NCBI GenBank assembly: GCA_014801065.1
Contig: JAAVEX010000024.1
Coordinates: 1 to 7,360 of the forward strand
Source: Barnesiella sp.
Lineage (GTDB): Bacteria > Bacteroidota > Bacteroidia > Bacteroidales > Muribaculaceae
Reading direction: 5' to 3'
Length of the DNA stretch: 7,360 bases
Notes under the pieces: model-generated
What the model saw: the letters and a program-made list of their open reading frames with translations, nothing else
The model's database searches: none
What the model was told of the DNA's origin: nothing
In this document: piece after piece, positions 1 to 6,448 of the stretch
Numbering within the stretch: position 1 is the first letter of the stretch
Layout: every line of letters starts with the position of its first letter
Position numbers and translations under genes: made by a program

Positions 1-6
1 AAATAA

Positions 7-1059
7 ATGAACGAAGAGAAACGGCCGTTTCTGGTATTCATCACCTATTTGCAGATACTAGGCATAATACTTGTGGTGTTCGGTCACTCCTTTCACGAAT
101 ACCCCGACGGATATTACGGCTATTCACTCACAGTTTATTGGCTGCTCTACAGTTTCAGAATGCCCTTGTTTATATTCGTATCCGGTTTTCTGCTCTACTT
201 CACCAACTTCACTTCGGGTCGTAAAAGAAAGTGGCGACATTTCACACTCAACAAGCTAAAGCGACTTCTCATACCCTATCTTGTGCTTGAGGCTGTTACT
301 TTCTTTCCCCGATCCTGGATGTCGGGCGTGGCCGATGATGTGGTGCCACTGAGTGTCCGCTCATTCACCGAGTCATTATTTTTCTCCGACCGGCTCGTAA
401 TTCCCTACTTCTGGTTCATACAGCTCAGTCTGTTGCTATTGGTGGCGGTCTACGGTTATCTTATTGTGGCCGACCGTCTGCATATTCCCCGCGGCGCTAC
501 GATGATAGTGCTGCTTCTTTTCCTGTTTTCCCTACGCTACTGGCCCGTTACCTTCCCGTCATTCTGGGCGCTTGACAGGCTGCCCCTGCTCGGATTGTAT
601 TTCGGACTGGGTGTATGCTACGCAGCCTTTCATGAAGTAATTGATGCTCACATTCGCTGGACATCCCCGGCGATAGCGCTGTTGCTTCCGATCGTATGGC
701 TGATACTCTTCTTTACTGTCTACTATACGGAGTGGACCTGGCTATGCTCCATATTCGGCATCGCCATGTGTATATCTCTTACCAAACTGATGGTACGCCA
801 CAATATAGGCATATTCAACCATCTGAGCGGAGCCAACTACATTATCTTCCTCCTGTCATGGTATCTTAATGTAGGCTGTCAGCAGATGCTTCACCACTAT
901 ACCGACTTCCCTTGGTGGGTATATACACTGCTCTCTCTTTTCGCCGGCATATACGTGCCATGGCTTGCCTATCGCCTGATGCTGCGCCACCCCTACCAAC
1001 GTCCCACCCGGGCCATCGCATTCCTTCTCGGACAGTCACTTCGCCGCCGCCCCCAATAA
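7..1059 (+). CDS. Acyltransferase-3 family integral membrane protein
   Basis: A 350-residue, strongly hydrophobic protein with about ten predicted membrane helices. The first helix (residues 10-28) ends in the GHS motif with His27, the likely catalytic or acyl-binding histidine of the acyltransferase-3 family. The second carries FRMPLFIFVSG (50-60), the family's R/H-x-P-L-F-x-F-x-S-G signature, and the basic loop KLKRLLIPY (83-91) is also typical. Length fits the family (about 330-400). Family members O-acetylate or succinylate surface polysaccharide, peptidoglycan or lipid-linked sugars at the inner membrane; the substrate cannot be told from sequence. The start is fixed by an in-frame TAA at 4-6 directly before the ATG. 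The promoter lies outside the window. It is followed by a REP-bearing gap and is probably not part of the parAB unit. Confidence 0.88.
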   Translation: MNEEKRPFLVFITYLQILGIILVVFGHSFHEYPDGYYGYSLTVYWLLYSFRMPLFIFVSGFLLYFTNFTSGRKRKWRHFTLNKLKRLLIPYLVLEAVTFFPRSWMSGVADDVVPLSVRSFTESLFFSDRLVIPYFWFIQLSLLLLVAVYGYLIVADRLHIPRGATMIVLLLFLFSLRYWPVTFPSFWALDRLPLLGLYFGLGVCYAAFHEVIDAHIRWTSPAIALLLPIVWLILFFTVYYTEWTWLCSIFGIAMCISLTKLMVRHNIGIFNHLSGANYIIFLLSWYLNVGCQQMLHHYTDFPWWVYTLLSLFAGIYVPWLAYRLMLRHPYQRPTRAIAFLLGQSLRRRPQ

Positions 1060-1109
1060 TGCTCTGCTTACAATCCGCAGTCACTCTCTTAGGCCCCATT
1101 CCCAAAAGA

Positions 1110-1133
1110 GACGGTTGAAACCGTCTCTCCCAC
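1110..1133 (-). repeat. REP-like hairpin unit 1
   Basis: Read on the minus strand this 24-base unit starts with the head GTGGGAG, then a 7-bp stem GACGGTT/AACCGTC closing a two-base loop. The pairing extends outward on both sides to 10 bp (1107-1116 with 1119-1128). A GTGG tetranucleotide 5' of a short hairpin is the hallmark of REP elements mobilised by RAYT (TnpA-REP) transposases. It lies inverted relative to unit 2, as in bacterial interspersed mosaic elements. There is no poly-T, so a terminator role is unlikely. Confidence 0.6.
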
Positions 1134-1151
1134 CGCTTGCCGCCCTCCCAT

Positions 1152-1175
1152 GTGGGAGCGACGGCTTTAGCCGTC
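1152..1175 (+). repeat. REP-like hairpin unit 2
   Basis: Same 24-base layout as unit 1 but on the plus strand: head GTGGGAG, one spacer base, stem GACGGCT/AGCCGTC, two-base loop TT. It differs from unit 1 at four positions. Two of these form a compensatory change in the same stem pair (T-A in unit 1, C-G in unit 2), which argues that the hairpin is selected or recently copied as a structure. The head also overlaps a second small palindrome, CTCCCA-TG-TGGGAG (1145-1158). The 18 bases between the units are the linker of the inverted pair. Confidence 0.6.
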
Positions 1176-1293
1176 AGTCAACCGTCAGCAATCCAATCAA
1201 TTAGCATCATTAATTCCTACCCGCGTTACATTCAATATGGATCGGCCAAACTCCATCAGCCGTCCGTCGAGTCCATTGGCCGTGCTCGGCGAT

Positions 1294-1321
1294 TCTCCCA
1301 CCGCTTGCCGCCCGCCCATGT
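1294..1321. repeat. Decayed partial copy of the REP linker
   Basis: Bases 1294-1321 repeat 1126-1153 with 27 of 28 identical (the difference is T1146 versus G1314), exactly 168 bases downstream. The copy includes the CTCCCACC head of unit 1 and the linker, but not the hairpin stems, so it looks like the remnant of another inverted REP pair. A GC-rich stretch upstream (about 1259-1290, with CCGTCCGTC and GGCCGTGC) may be the degraded stem, but that is speculative. Confidence 0.5.
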
Positions 1322-1328
1322 CTATGAT

Positions 1329-1399
1329 TGTTCCACGAAAATCTACAAGTTATTAACAATATCCCCCAGTTATTAACATTTTTGGGAAAATGTTCCACG
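1329..1399. promoter_or_regulatory. Tandem AT-rich repeats flanked by parS-like half-sites
   Basis: Two exact 11-base direct repeats, AGTTATTAACA, lie at 1348-1358 and 1368-1378, 20 bases apart, which is about two helical turns. They are bracketed by two copies of TGTTCCACG (1329-1337 and 1391-1399) in the same orientation. TGTTCCACG equals the left half of the widely conserved parS consensus (TGTTnCACGTGAAACA), but the right half is not kept in either copy. The block lies directly before the parA promoter. It could be an operator for ParA or ParB autoregulation, a degenerate centromere, or part of an origin-like AT-rich region. Function is inference. Confidence 0.4.
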
Positions 1400-1404
1400 G
1401 ACAA

Positions 1405-1436
1405 TTTGCCATAGTCTATGAAATGTGGTTACTTTG
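1405..1436 (+). promoter_or_regulatory. Bacteroidetes-type promoter of parA
   Basis: TTTG at 1405-1408 fits the -33 element, and TTACTTTG at 1429-1436 matches the -7 consensus TAnnTTTG at all but one defined position. They are separated by 20 bases, the usual spacing for the primary sigma factor of Bacteroidetes. Transcription would begin near 1442-1446, about 20 bases before the ATG at 1464, giving a short leader without a Shine-Dalgarno sequence, as is normal in this phylum. The site also argues against translation starting at the in-frame GTG at 1425. Confidence 0.55.
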
Positions 1437-1463
1437 CAGAAAGTAATAGACAGACCACAAACT

Positions 1464-2237
1464 ATGGGTAAAATTATTGCAATAGCAAACCAGAAAGGTG
1501 GTGTCGGAAAGACTACCACCACGATAAATCTTGGAGCATCACTTGCCGCAGAAGGAAAGAAAGTGCTCATTATCGACGCCGACCCTCAGGCTAATGCCAC
1601 CTCCGGCTACGGCGTAAAACCTGAACAAATGACCTCTTCTATATATGAATGTCTGGTCGATGACTATCCGCTTGCGGGTTCGCAGGTGGCCACTTGCATG
1701 GAAGGAGTCGATCTGATCGGATCGAGAATCGATCTTGCGGGCGCTGAACTTGAACTTATCGGAAAACCCAACCGCGAAAAAGTGCTCGCAAAACTCCTCG
1801 CTCCGATTGCTGATGACTATGACTACATTCTGATCGACTGCTCTCCCTCGCTTGGTCTGATCACTGTCAACGCGCTGACTGCCGCCAACTCGGTGATCAT
1901 CCCGGTGCAGGCTGAATATTTCGCTCTTGAAGGAATCACCAAGCTCATCAACACAATCCGAATCATCAAGCCCAAGCTGAATCCCGGATTGGAGATTGAA
2001 GGGTTCCTGCTCACGATGTACGACGCTCGCCTGCGCCTTGCCAATCAGATCTATGAAGAACTCAAAAGCCATTTCGGCGACATGGTGTTCACCACCGTGA
2101 TCCCCCGAAACATCCGTCTGAGCGAAGCTCCTTCCCATGGTCTCCCCGCGCTGCTCTACGATCCTGAAAGCCGTGGCGCCACGAGCCACACCGCGCTGGC
2201 CCGCGAAATCATCTCCCGCCATCGCCGCCGCAAATAA
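1464..2237 (+). CDS. parA: Chromosome-partitioning ATPase ParA (Soj)
   Basis: A 257-residue cytoplasmic, nucleoid-binding ATPase that works with ParB to move and separate the newly copied origin regions. It has the deviant Walker A motif KGGVGKTT (residues 11-18, with the signature lysine 11 and Lys16), Walker A' DADPQANATSG (38-48), and Walker B YILIDCSPSLG (121-131, Asp125). Length is typical of short chromosomal ParA proteins, which lack the N-terminal HTH of plasmid types. I chose ATG 1464, giving MGKIIAIANQKGG, the usual N-terminus in the phylum. The longer in-frame GTG start at 1425 would put the start codon upstream of the -7 element. It is first in the probable unit parA-parB-DUF5683-transglycosylase. 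Confidence 0.95.
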   Translation: MGKIIAIANQKGGVGKTTTTINLGASLAAEGKKVLIIDADPQANATSGYGVKPEQMTSSIYECLVDDYPLAGSQVATCMEGVDLIGSRIDLAGAELELIGKPNREKVLAKLLAPIADDYDYILIDCSPSLGLITVNALTAANSVIIPVQAEYFALEGITKLINTIRIIKPKLNPGLEIEGFLLTMYDARLRLANQIYEELKSHFGDMVFTTVIPRNIRLSEAPSHGLPALLYDPESRGATSHTALAREIISRHRRRK

Positions 2238-2295
2238 GGCCGGATCTGCTATTGGCCTCAATCATTCTTACTAAACAAATTAGCTACTTATAATC

Positions 2296-3180
2296 ATGGC
2301 AAAACCACGAAATGCTCTTGGCCGCGGTCTCGGATCGCTCATCGCAATGGACGACGTGCCCGCCCGCGGATCATCAGCCATCAACGATATTGATCTTGAT
2401 CAGATCTCACCCAATCCCGATCAGCCTCGAACCTCGTTTGACGAGACGGCACTCGAAGAGCTGGCCACATCAATCCGCGAATTGGGTATTATTCAGCCAC
2501 TGTCGTTGCGCAAGGTAGGCCCCGACAATTATCAGATAATTGCCGGCGAGCGCCGCTTTCGCGCAGCGCGGCTGGCCGGACTGACTTCGGTGCCCGCCTA
2601 TATACGTACGGCCAACGAAACGGAGCTTACCGAAATGGCTCTTATCGAGAATATCCAGCGTGAGGATCTGAACGCCATCGAAATCGCTCTCACCTTTAAA
2701 AAGCTGATCGATCAGTATGAGCTGACACAGGAACGTCTGAGCGAACGCATAGGCAAAAAACGTGCCACGATCGCCAACTTCCTCCGCCTGCTTCGCCTCC
2801 CTGCCGAGGTGCAGCTCGGATTGCGCGACAAGCGCGTCGATATGGGCCATGCTCGCGCTCTCCTTTCAATCGACGATCCGACGATGCAGCTGAAGCTCTA
2901 TAACAAGATTGTCAAAGAGGGTCTGTCGGTCCGCAAGGTGGAGGAGATCGCAAAAGCGATCCGTGAGGGACAGACCGATGCTATCAAAGCCAAACCTGCC
3001 AAGAAGCAGGAAAAGGAATTTGACATTCTCGGCGATCATCTGACAAAGCGTTTCAACACGCCTGTGGCCTTCGCCTATGGCAAGAACGGAAGCGGAAAAA
3101 TCACCTTCTCGTTCAAAAACGAGAGTGAACTTGAAAGATTAATTGCTATATTTGACGGAGTAAAGTCGGGAAATGCCTGA
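2296..3180 (+). CDS. parB: Chromosome-partitioning protein ParB (Spo0J)
   Basis: A 294-residue parS-binding CTPase clamp. In order: the N-terminal ParA-activating motif ALGRGLGSLI (residues 7-16); the ParB/Srx nucleotide-binding domain (about 32-125) with GERRFRA (84-90) and ENIQREDLN (118-126), the conserved CTP-binding and clamp motifs; a helix-turn-helix region (about 143-170) for parS recognition; a Lys-rich linker (231-241); and a C-terminal dimerisation domain (242-294). All key motifs are intact and length is normal. It starts 58 bases after parA, with an A/T-rich leader and no obvious promoter or terminator between them, so cotranscription is likely. Together with ParA it forms the segregation system. 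The parS sites it would load on are not seen as full palindromes in this window. Confidence 0.95.
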   Translation: MAKPRNALGRGLGSLIAMDDVPARGSSAINDIDLDQISPNPDQPRTSFDETALEELATSIRELGIIQPLSLRKVGPDNYQIIAGERRFRAARLAGLTSVPAYIRTANETELTEMALIENIQREDLNAIEIALTFKKLIDQYELTQERLSERIGKKRATIANFLRLLRLPAEVQLGLRDKRVDMGHARALLSIDDPTMQLKLYNKIVKEGLSVRKVEEIAKAIREGQTDAIKAKPAKKQEKEFDILGDHLTKRFNTPVAFAYGKNGSGKITFSFKNESELERLIAIFDGVKSGNA

Positions 3181-3290
3181 CGCCGCCCCTGTAATAATAG
3201 CCTTTATGCAGTCTATCTATTTGATTGATTGTATATTAGTGGAAAAGTAACAAAATAGTGAGAAAAACAGACTTTTATAGTGGTTTAAGC

Positions 3291-4133
3291 ATGAAAATGG
3301 TAGTCGGCATCATCGTTTTGATGTCGTTAACACCATTTAATGTTTTTTCATCTACACAGCAAAAGCCTGTCAGACCGGTGAGAAAACGTCCCTCAACGGA
3401 ACGCAGAATTTCCACTCCAGTGGCGGCCGATAGCATGGCTTTACCACAGACAATTCCTCTCGAAGGACCGCTGACGAAACCGAGCGCGGTGGTTGAAGAT
3501 GCGTTCACGCTCAATCCCGCAACCGATTCGCTCAGCTTCACACCGGTCGACACCGTTGCCATCGTCGACAGTCCGCAATTGCAGGAAATGTTTGCCGACG
3601 GCACGCTTAGCGACTCCGTGCCTGAATCCGCAAGAAAGGTATTTATTCCTGACCCTACAAAAGCCGTGTGGTATTCCGCCCTGTGTCCGGGTCTCGGTCA
3701 GATCTACAACAGACGCTATTGGAAATTGCCCATCGTGATCGGCGGTTTTCTCGGATTGGGATATGGCGCATCGTGGAACAACACTATGCTGACCGACTAC
3801 ACCCGCGCTTACTATGACCTGATGGACAACGATCCATCGACCAAAAGCTATATGGACTTCTTCCCGCCAACGGTCGACGAAGACTCGCTCAACCGCAGTT
3901 GGCTCGAACGTACGCTCAAGAGCAGAAAAGATTATTTCAGACGAAACCGCGACCTATGTATCATCGGAATGATCGGTGTCTATCTGATCGCCGTGGTAGA
4001 TGCCTATGTCGACGCTTCGCTGACAAATTTCGATATATCTCCCGATCTGTCGATGCAGCTTTCGCCCGCATTGCTTCACGATCACTTCAGCCCCTATCCG
4101 GCCCTGGGCGTGCAATGGGCCTTTAACTTTTGA
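3291..4133 (+). CDS. DUF5683 domain protein, exported or membrane-bound
   Basis: A 280-residue protein with an N-terminal hydrophobic segment (residues 1-21) read as a signal peptide, then a Pro/Thr/Ser-rich low-complexity stretch (about 25-120). The DUF5683 domain follows from about 126. It opens with VWYSALCPGLGQIYNRRYWKLP, the family signature, then a first membrane segment (about 139-157) and a second (about 223-242). The domain's biochemical role is unknown to me; in Bacteroidetes it recurs between parB and an MltD-like transglycosylase, suggesting an envelope role. ATG 3291 is preferred because the signal peptide begins there. A GTG at 3258 in frame would add 11 residues and cannot be excluded. 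A gap of 110 bases separates it from parB. The transglycosylase ATG lies 17 bases after its stop. Confidence 0.8.
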   Translation: MKMVVGIIVLMSLTPFNVFSSTQQKPVRPVRKRPSTERRISTPVAADSMALPQTIPLEGPLTKPSAVVEDAFTLNPATDSLSFTPVDTVAIVDSPQLQEMFADGTLSDSVPESARKVFIPDPTKAVWYSALCPGLGQIYNRRYWKLPIVIGGFLGLGYGASWNNTMLTDYTRAYYDLMDNDPSTKSYMDFFPPTVDEDSLNRSWLERTLKSRKDYFRRNRDLCIIGMIGVYLIAVVDAYVDASLTNFDISPDLSMQLSPALLHDHFSPYPALGVQWAFNF

Positions 4134-4150
4134 AATCAATAAACTCGGCT

Positions 4151-6085
4151 ATGTCACGATTACATAAACTTTATGCAGCGGCCTTGATCTCGCTTGCCTC
4201 ACTTTCGGCTATGGCGGCAAATCCGTCGTCCATCCTCGATCTGAAACACTCGATCACCGACGATAATGTTGTCCCGCCGGAAAGTTTCGAAACCGATACA
4301 CGAAAACTTGAAGAGAGCTTCTTCTTCAAAAACTACACCGTGCAGTCAAAGGATTCGAAAAACCACCATAAAGGCAATGACAAGGAGTATGCCGAGCTTC
4401 TTGCAAAGCTCCCCGTGGAGATCGAAATGCCTTACAACTCCGTTGTCGGTCAGTTTATCGATATGTATCTCGATCGCCGTCGCGGTCTCGTTGCCGACAT
4501 GCTCGCCCTGCATAACTACTACGGACAGTTCTTCATCGAAGAGCTCATCAAGGAGGGTATGCCCTTGGAGCTGCAATACCTCCCGGTCATTGAATCGGCC
4601 CTCAACCCCAACGCTGTCTCGAAAGCCGGGGCCACCGGTCTATGGCAGTTTATGGGACCTACCGCAAAGGGACTCGGAATGGAGGTGAACTCGCTCGTCG
4701 ACGAACGTCGTGACCCCCGAGTGTCATCAAAACACGCCGCTCGGTATCTTAAGCAGCTCTATGGCATCTATGGCGACTGGTCGCTCGCTATCGCTGCCTA
4801 CAACTGCGGTCCGGGCAATGTCAACAAAGCCCTGCGCCGCGCCGGTGGCGGAAAGCTCGACTTTTGGGAAATATATAACTATCTTCCCAAAGAAACCCGT
4901 GGGTATGTGCCCGTGTTCATCGCCGCAAACTATGTGATGAACTATTACAACCGCTACGGAATCACCCCCACTATCGTCAAGCAGCAGCTGGTCACTGACA
5001 CCGTTCAGGTCAACGATCGTGTCCATTTCAAGCAGATTGCCGAAGTGCTCCAGATCCCCATTGAAGAGATCCGTATGCTCAATCCGCAGTTCCGCAAAGA
5101 TATAATCCCGGGCGACAGCCGTCCGTATATGCTGACTCTCCCTTCGCAGAAAGCGCTCAGCTACACCGTCAGTGAAGAGGCTATTCTCGCCTGCGATGCC
5201 GGCCAGGACCGCCCGCGCACACACGTTGAACCCGGGCGTCCGCGCAATTCTGTCCCCGCAGAGGTTGAAAACACCAAACTGACCGAAGAACAGACGCAGA
5301 ATTCTGTAGACAATAAGCAGACTGTGGCCACCGTGCCCGACAAGGTTGACGAAATGACCCACACCGTGGGACGCGGAGAAAGTCTGCGCGATATAGCCAA
5401 ACACTATGGCGTAAGCTCAACCGACATCAAGCGTTGGAACAATCTCCGTCGTGGCAAAGTGAAAGAGGGCGATAAACTCATAGTGCGTGTATATCGTCAT
5501 GAGACACCACAGGCAAGCACGAAGCCTTCGGGCGAATCTACAGTCAAGTCGCAGAAAAAGGATGTGGCTAAAACTCCCGTTCCGCCGCCACCCGGCAAAA
5601 AGAACTCGGCCGACAAGCGTAACGACCGCGACAAGAAGTCGGAAAAAACTGTAGCTTCGACATCGAAGAAAAACACCGCCACTTCCCGACAGGACAAAAA
5701 AGCTGCCGACAAGAAGAAAAAGAAAGAAAAGAAACCAACAAGCACTCCTTATAAAGTCAAGAGTGGCGACAACCTTGAAAAGATCGCCAAAAAATATGGC
5801 ACCACCGTTGAAGCTATTCAGAAAGCAAACGGCATGAGCAAAGGCACTACCCGCCTGAACATCGATCAGAATCTGAAGATCCCCACAGGCAGCGCTGCCA
5901 AGAAAAATGATAGTAAAGCTAAGGCCAACGATAAAAAATCCAAGAACGACAAAAAAGGAAGCAAAAACAGCAAGTCAGATAAAAAGAACGACAAAAAATC
6001 CGGTAAATCCGGCAAATCCGGCAAAGATACTTCCAAGTCAAGCAAAAAGAGCGGCAGCTCCAAGAAATCCTCAAAGAAAAAATAA
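4151..6085 (+). CDS. MltD-like lytic transglycosylase with two LysM domains
   Basis: A 644-residue periplasmic muramidase-type enzyme that cleaves peptidoglycan glycan strands, leaving 1,6-anhydro-MurNAc ends. Signal peptide: residues 1-22, ending AMA before Ala23, with no lipobox cysteine. The SLT/GH23 domain (about 135-275) holds the catalytic glutamate Glu148 in LPVIESALNP, then AGATGLWQFM and AIAAYNCGPGNV, all intact. Two LysM peptidoglycan-binding domains follow at about 402-449 and 532-580, joined by a Lys/Ser/Pro-rich linker. A 60-residue tail made mostly of Lys, Ser, Gly, Asn and Asp ends the protein. ATG 4151 is chosen because it gives a clean signal peptide; a TTG at 4130 overlapping the previous stop would add seven residues. 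It is close to E. coli MltD in design, with an unusual basic tail. The 3' end is duplicated downstream. Confidence 0.92.
   Translation: MSRLHKLYAAALISLASLSAMAANPSSILDLKHSITDDNVVPPESFETDTRKLEESFFFKNYTVQSKDSKNHHKGNDKEYAELLAKLPVEIEMPYNSVVGQFIDMYLDRRRGLVADMLALHNYYGQFFIEELIKEGMPLELQYLPVIESALNPNAVSKAGATGLWQFMGPTAKGLGMEVNSLVDERRDPRVSSKHAARYLKQLYGIYGDWSLAIAAYNCGPGNVNKALRRAGGGKLDFWEIYNYLPKETRGYVPVFIAANYVMNYYNRYGITPTIVKQQLVTDTVQVNDRVHFKQIAEVLQIPIEEIRMLNPQFRKDIIPGDSRPYMLTLPSQKALSYTVSEEAILACDAGQDRPRTHVEPGRPRNSVPAEVENTKLTEEQTQNSVDNKQTVATVPDKVDEMTHTVGRGESLRDIAKHYGVSSTDIKRWNNLRRGKVKEGDKLIVRVYRHETPQASTKPSGESTVKSQKKDVAKTPVPPPPGKKNSADKRNDRDKKSEKTVASTSKKNTATSRQDKKAADKKKKKEKKPTSTPYKVKSGDNLEKIAKKYGTTVEAIQKANGMSKGTTRLNIDQNLKIPTGSAAKKNDSKAKANDKKSKNDKKGSKNSKSDKKNDKKSGKSGKSGKDTSKSSKKSGSSKKSSKKK
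5996..6022 (+). repeat. Three tandem 9-bp units coding Lys-Ser-Gly
   Basis: AAATCCGGT followed by two AAATCCGGC units, in frame, encoding three Lys-Ser-Gly triplets in the transglycosylase tail. The last 13 bases (6010-6022) are the same as the point where the kdsA remnant meets the second repeat copy, so this slippage-prone tract sits at the presumed recombination point. Confidence 0.85.
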
Positions 6086-6152
6086 CTCATATTAAATAGT
6101 AAAAAAAGCGGCTCCATGATTTTCCATGCGAGCCGCTTTTCTATAATGCTTT
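6010..6152 (+). repeat. 143-bp direct repeat, copy 1 (transglycosylase 3' end plus terminator)
   Basis: Matches 6436-6578 without gaps at 138 of 143 positions, with the second copy 426 bases downstream. Differences: T6031/A6457 (a synonymous Thr codon position), T6092/G6518 and T6093/C6519 just after the stop codon, and C6141/T6567 and T6142/A6568 just after the terminator stem. Copy 1 is continuous with the intact gene, so it is the parental position. Confidence 0.95.
6104..6140 (+). terminator. Intrinsic terminator of the parAB-transglycosylase unit
   Basis: A perfect 11-bp stem, AAAAGCGGCTC with GAGCCGCTTTT, closes a loop in which CATG can pair with CATG. A-run on one side and T-run on the other make it usable in both directions. 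It lies 19 bases after the transglycosylase stop codon. Confidence 0.88.
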
Positions 6153-6240
6153 TATTGCTGTTCCAACACTTATAAAAGATCAGAGTGTCAGATATATGGC
6201 TACTAACTCCGGATTTCTTCGGCGATGGAGATGAAATAAT

Positions 6241-6268
6241 GGCCCGACTGCTGGTGTGCAATCGGGCC
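6241..6268 (-). terminator. Probable terminator of kdsA remnant
   Basis: GGCCCGA (6241-6247) pairs with TCGGGCC (6262-6268), a 7-bp GC-rich stem with a 14-base loop, 24 bases after the stop codon of the minus-strand kdsA remnant. On the minus strand it is followed by ATTATTTC, and on the plus strand by CTTTATAT, so the T-tracts are weak on either side. Bases 6153-6240, between copy 1 of the repeat and this hairpin, show no gene or structure that I recognise. Confidence 0.5.
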
Positions 6269-6292
6269 CTTTATATGTCGGGGAGGGGTGAA

Positions 6293-6448
6293 TTAGAATT
6301 TGGCGATGGTGCGACGGATAGCGGTGAGTCTGCGCAGAAGTTCGGGAAGCTGATCGAGCGGAAGCATATTGGCTCCGTCGCTCTTTGCTTTTGATGGTTC
6401 GGGATGAGTTTCAATGAAAAGACCATCGACACCTACGGCAAATCCGGC
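6293..6448 (-). pseudogene. kdsA: kdsA 3' remnant (KDO-8-phosphate synthase C-terminus)
   Basis: Read on the minus strand, 51 codons ending in TAA (6293-6295) give the C-terminus of 3-deoxy-D-manno-octulosonate-8-phosphate synthase, the enzyme that condenses arabinose-5-phosphate and phosphoenolpyruvate for LPS inner core. The telling segments are [18 protein letters not shown] and [10 protein letters not shown], which line up with AGMAVGLAGLFIEAHPDP and CDGPSALPL as I recall them from the E. coli enzyme. Intact KdsA is about 270-280 residues, so roughly the first 220 are missing. Upstream of 6448 the reading changes at once into the reverse strand of the transglycosylase tail, with no family resemblance. 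There are no stops or frameshifts in the remnant, suggesting recent truncation. An intact kdsA should exist elsewhere, because KDO synthesis is normally essential. Confidence 0.85.

Larger units (their letters stand above)
1060..1463. other. Long intergenic region before parA
   Basis: This 404-base gap holds no convincing gene; short open frames on both strands are low-complexity readings through the hairpins and resemble no protein I know. From left to right it contains about 45 unremarkable bases, a pair of REP-like hairpins (1110-1175), a stretch to 1293 with no clear structure, a degenerate copy of the REP linker (1294-1321), AT-rich tandem repeats with parS-like half-sites (1329-1399), and the parA promoter (1405-1436). 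No T-run follows the first hairpin, so a dedicated terminator for the acyltransferase gene is not visible. Confidence 0.75.

Noticed and set aside
912..1118. 68-codon plus-strand frame at the end of the acyltransferase gene
   Set aside because: It mostly overlaps the real gene in another frame and ends in the REP hairpin; no family features.
1107..1128. Hairpin as the terminator of the acyltransferase gene
   Set aside because: No T-run follows the stem on either strand, and the GTGGGAG head shared with a second hairpin points to a REP element.
1425..1463. Longer N-terminus for ParA from GTG 1425
   Set aside because: It adds 13 residues not found in the family and places the start before the likely -7 element at 1429-1436; ATG 1464 gives the standard ParA N-terminus.
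1539..2261. 240-codon open frame on the minus strand
   Set aside because: It lies wholly opposite parA, whose motifs are intact, and its translation resembles no protein family.
3258..3290. GTG start for the DUF5683 protein
   Set aside because: Possible, but ATG 3291 places the signal peptide at the very N-terminus; recorded as an alternative only.
4130..4150. TTG start for the transglycosylase overlapping the DUF5683 stop
   Set aside because: TTG starts are rare in this phylum, and ATG 4151 gives a proper signal peptide directly.
4727..5404. 225-codon open frame on the minus strand
   Set aside because: It lies opposite the transglycosylase domain and LysM region; a shadow caused by codon bias in GC-rich coding sequence.
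5996..6022. CRISPR-like or satellite array
   Set aside because: The repeats are 9-bp in-frame codon repeats without spacers, which explains them fully as a low-complexity protein tail.
5866..6261. 131-codon minus-strand frame with a Leu/Phe-rich, membrane-like segment
   Set aside because: The hydrophobic run is only the reverse complement of the Lys/Ser-rich transglycosylase tail; the rest reads through the terminator and spacer.
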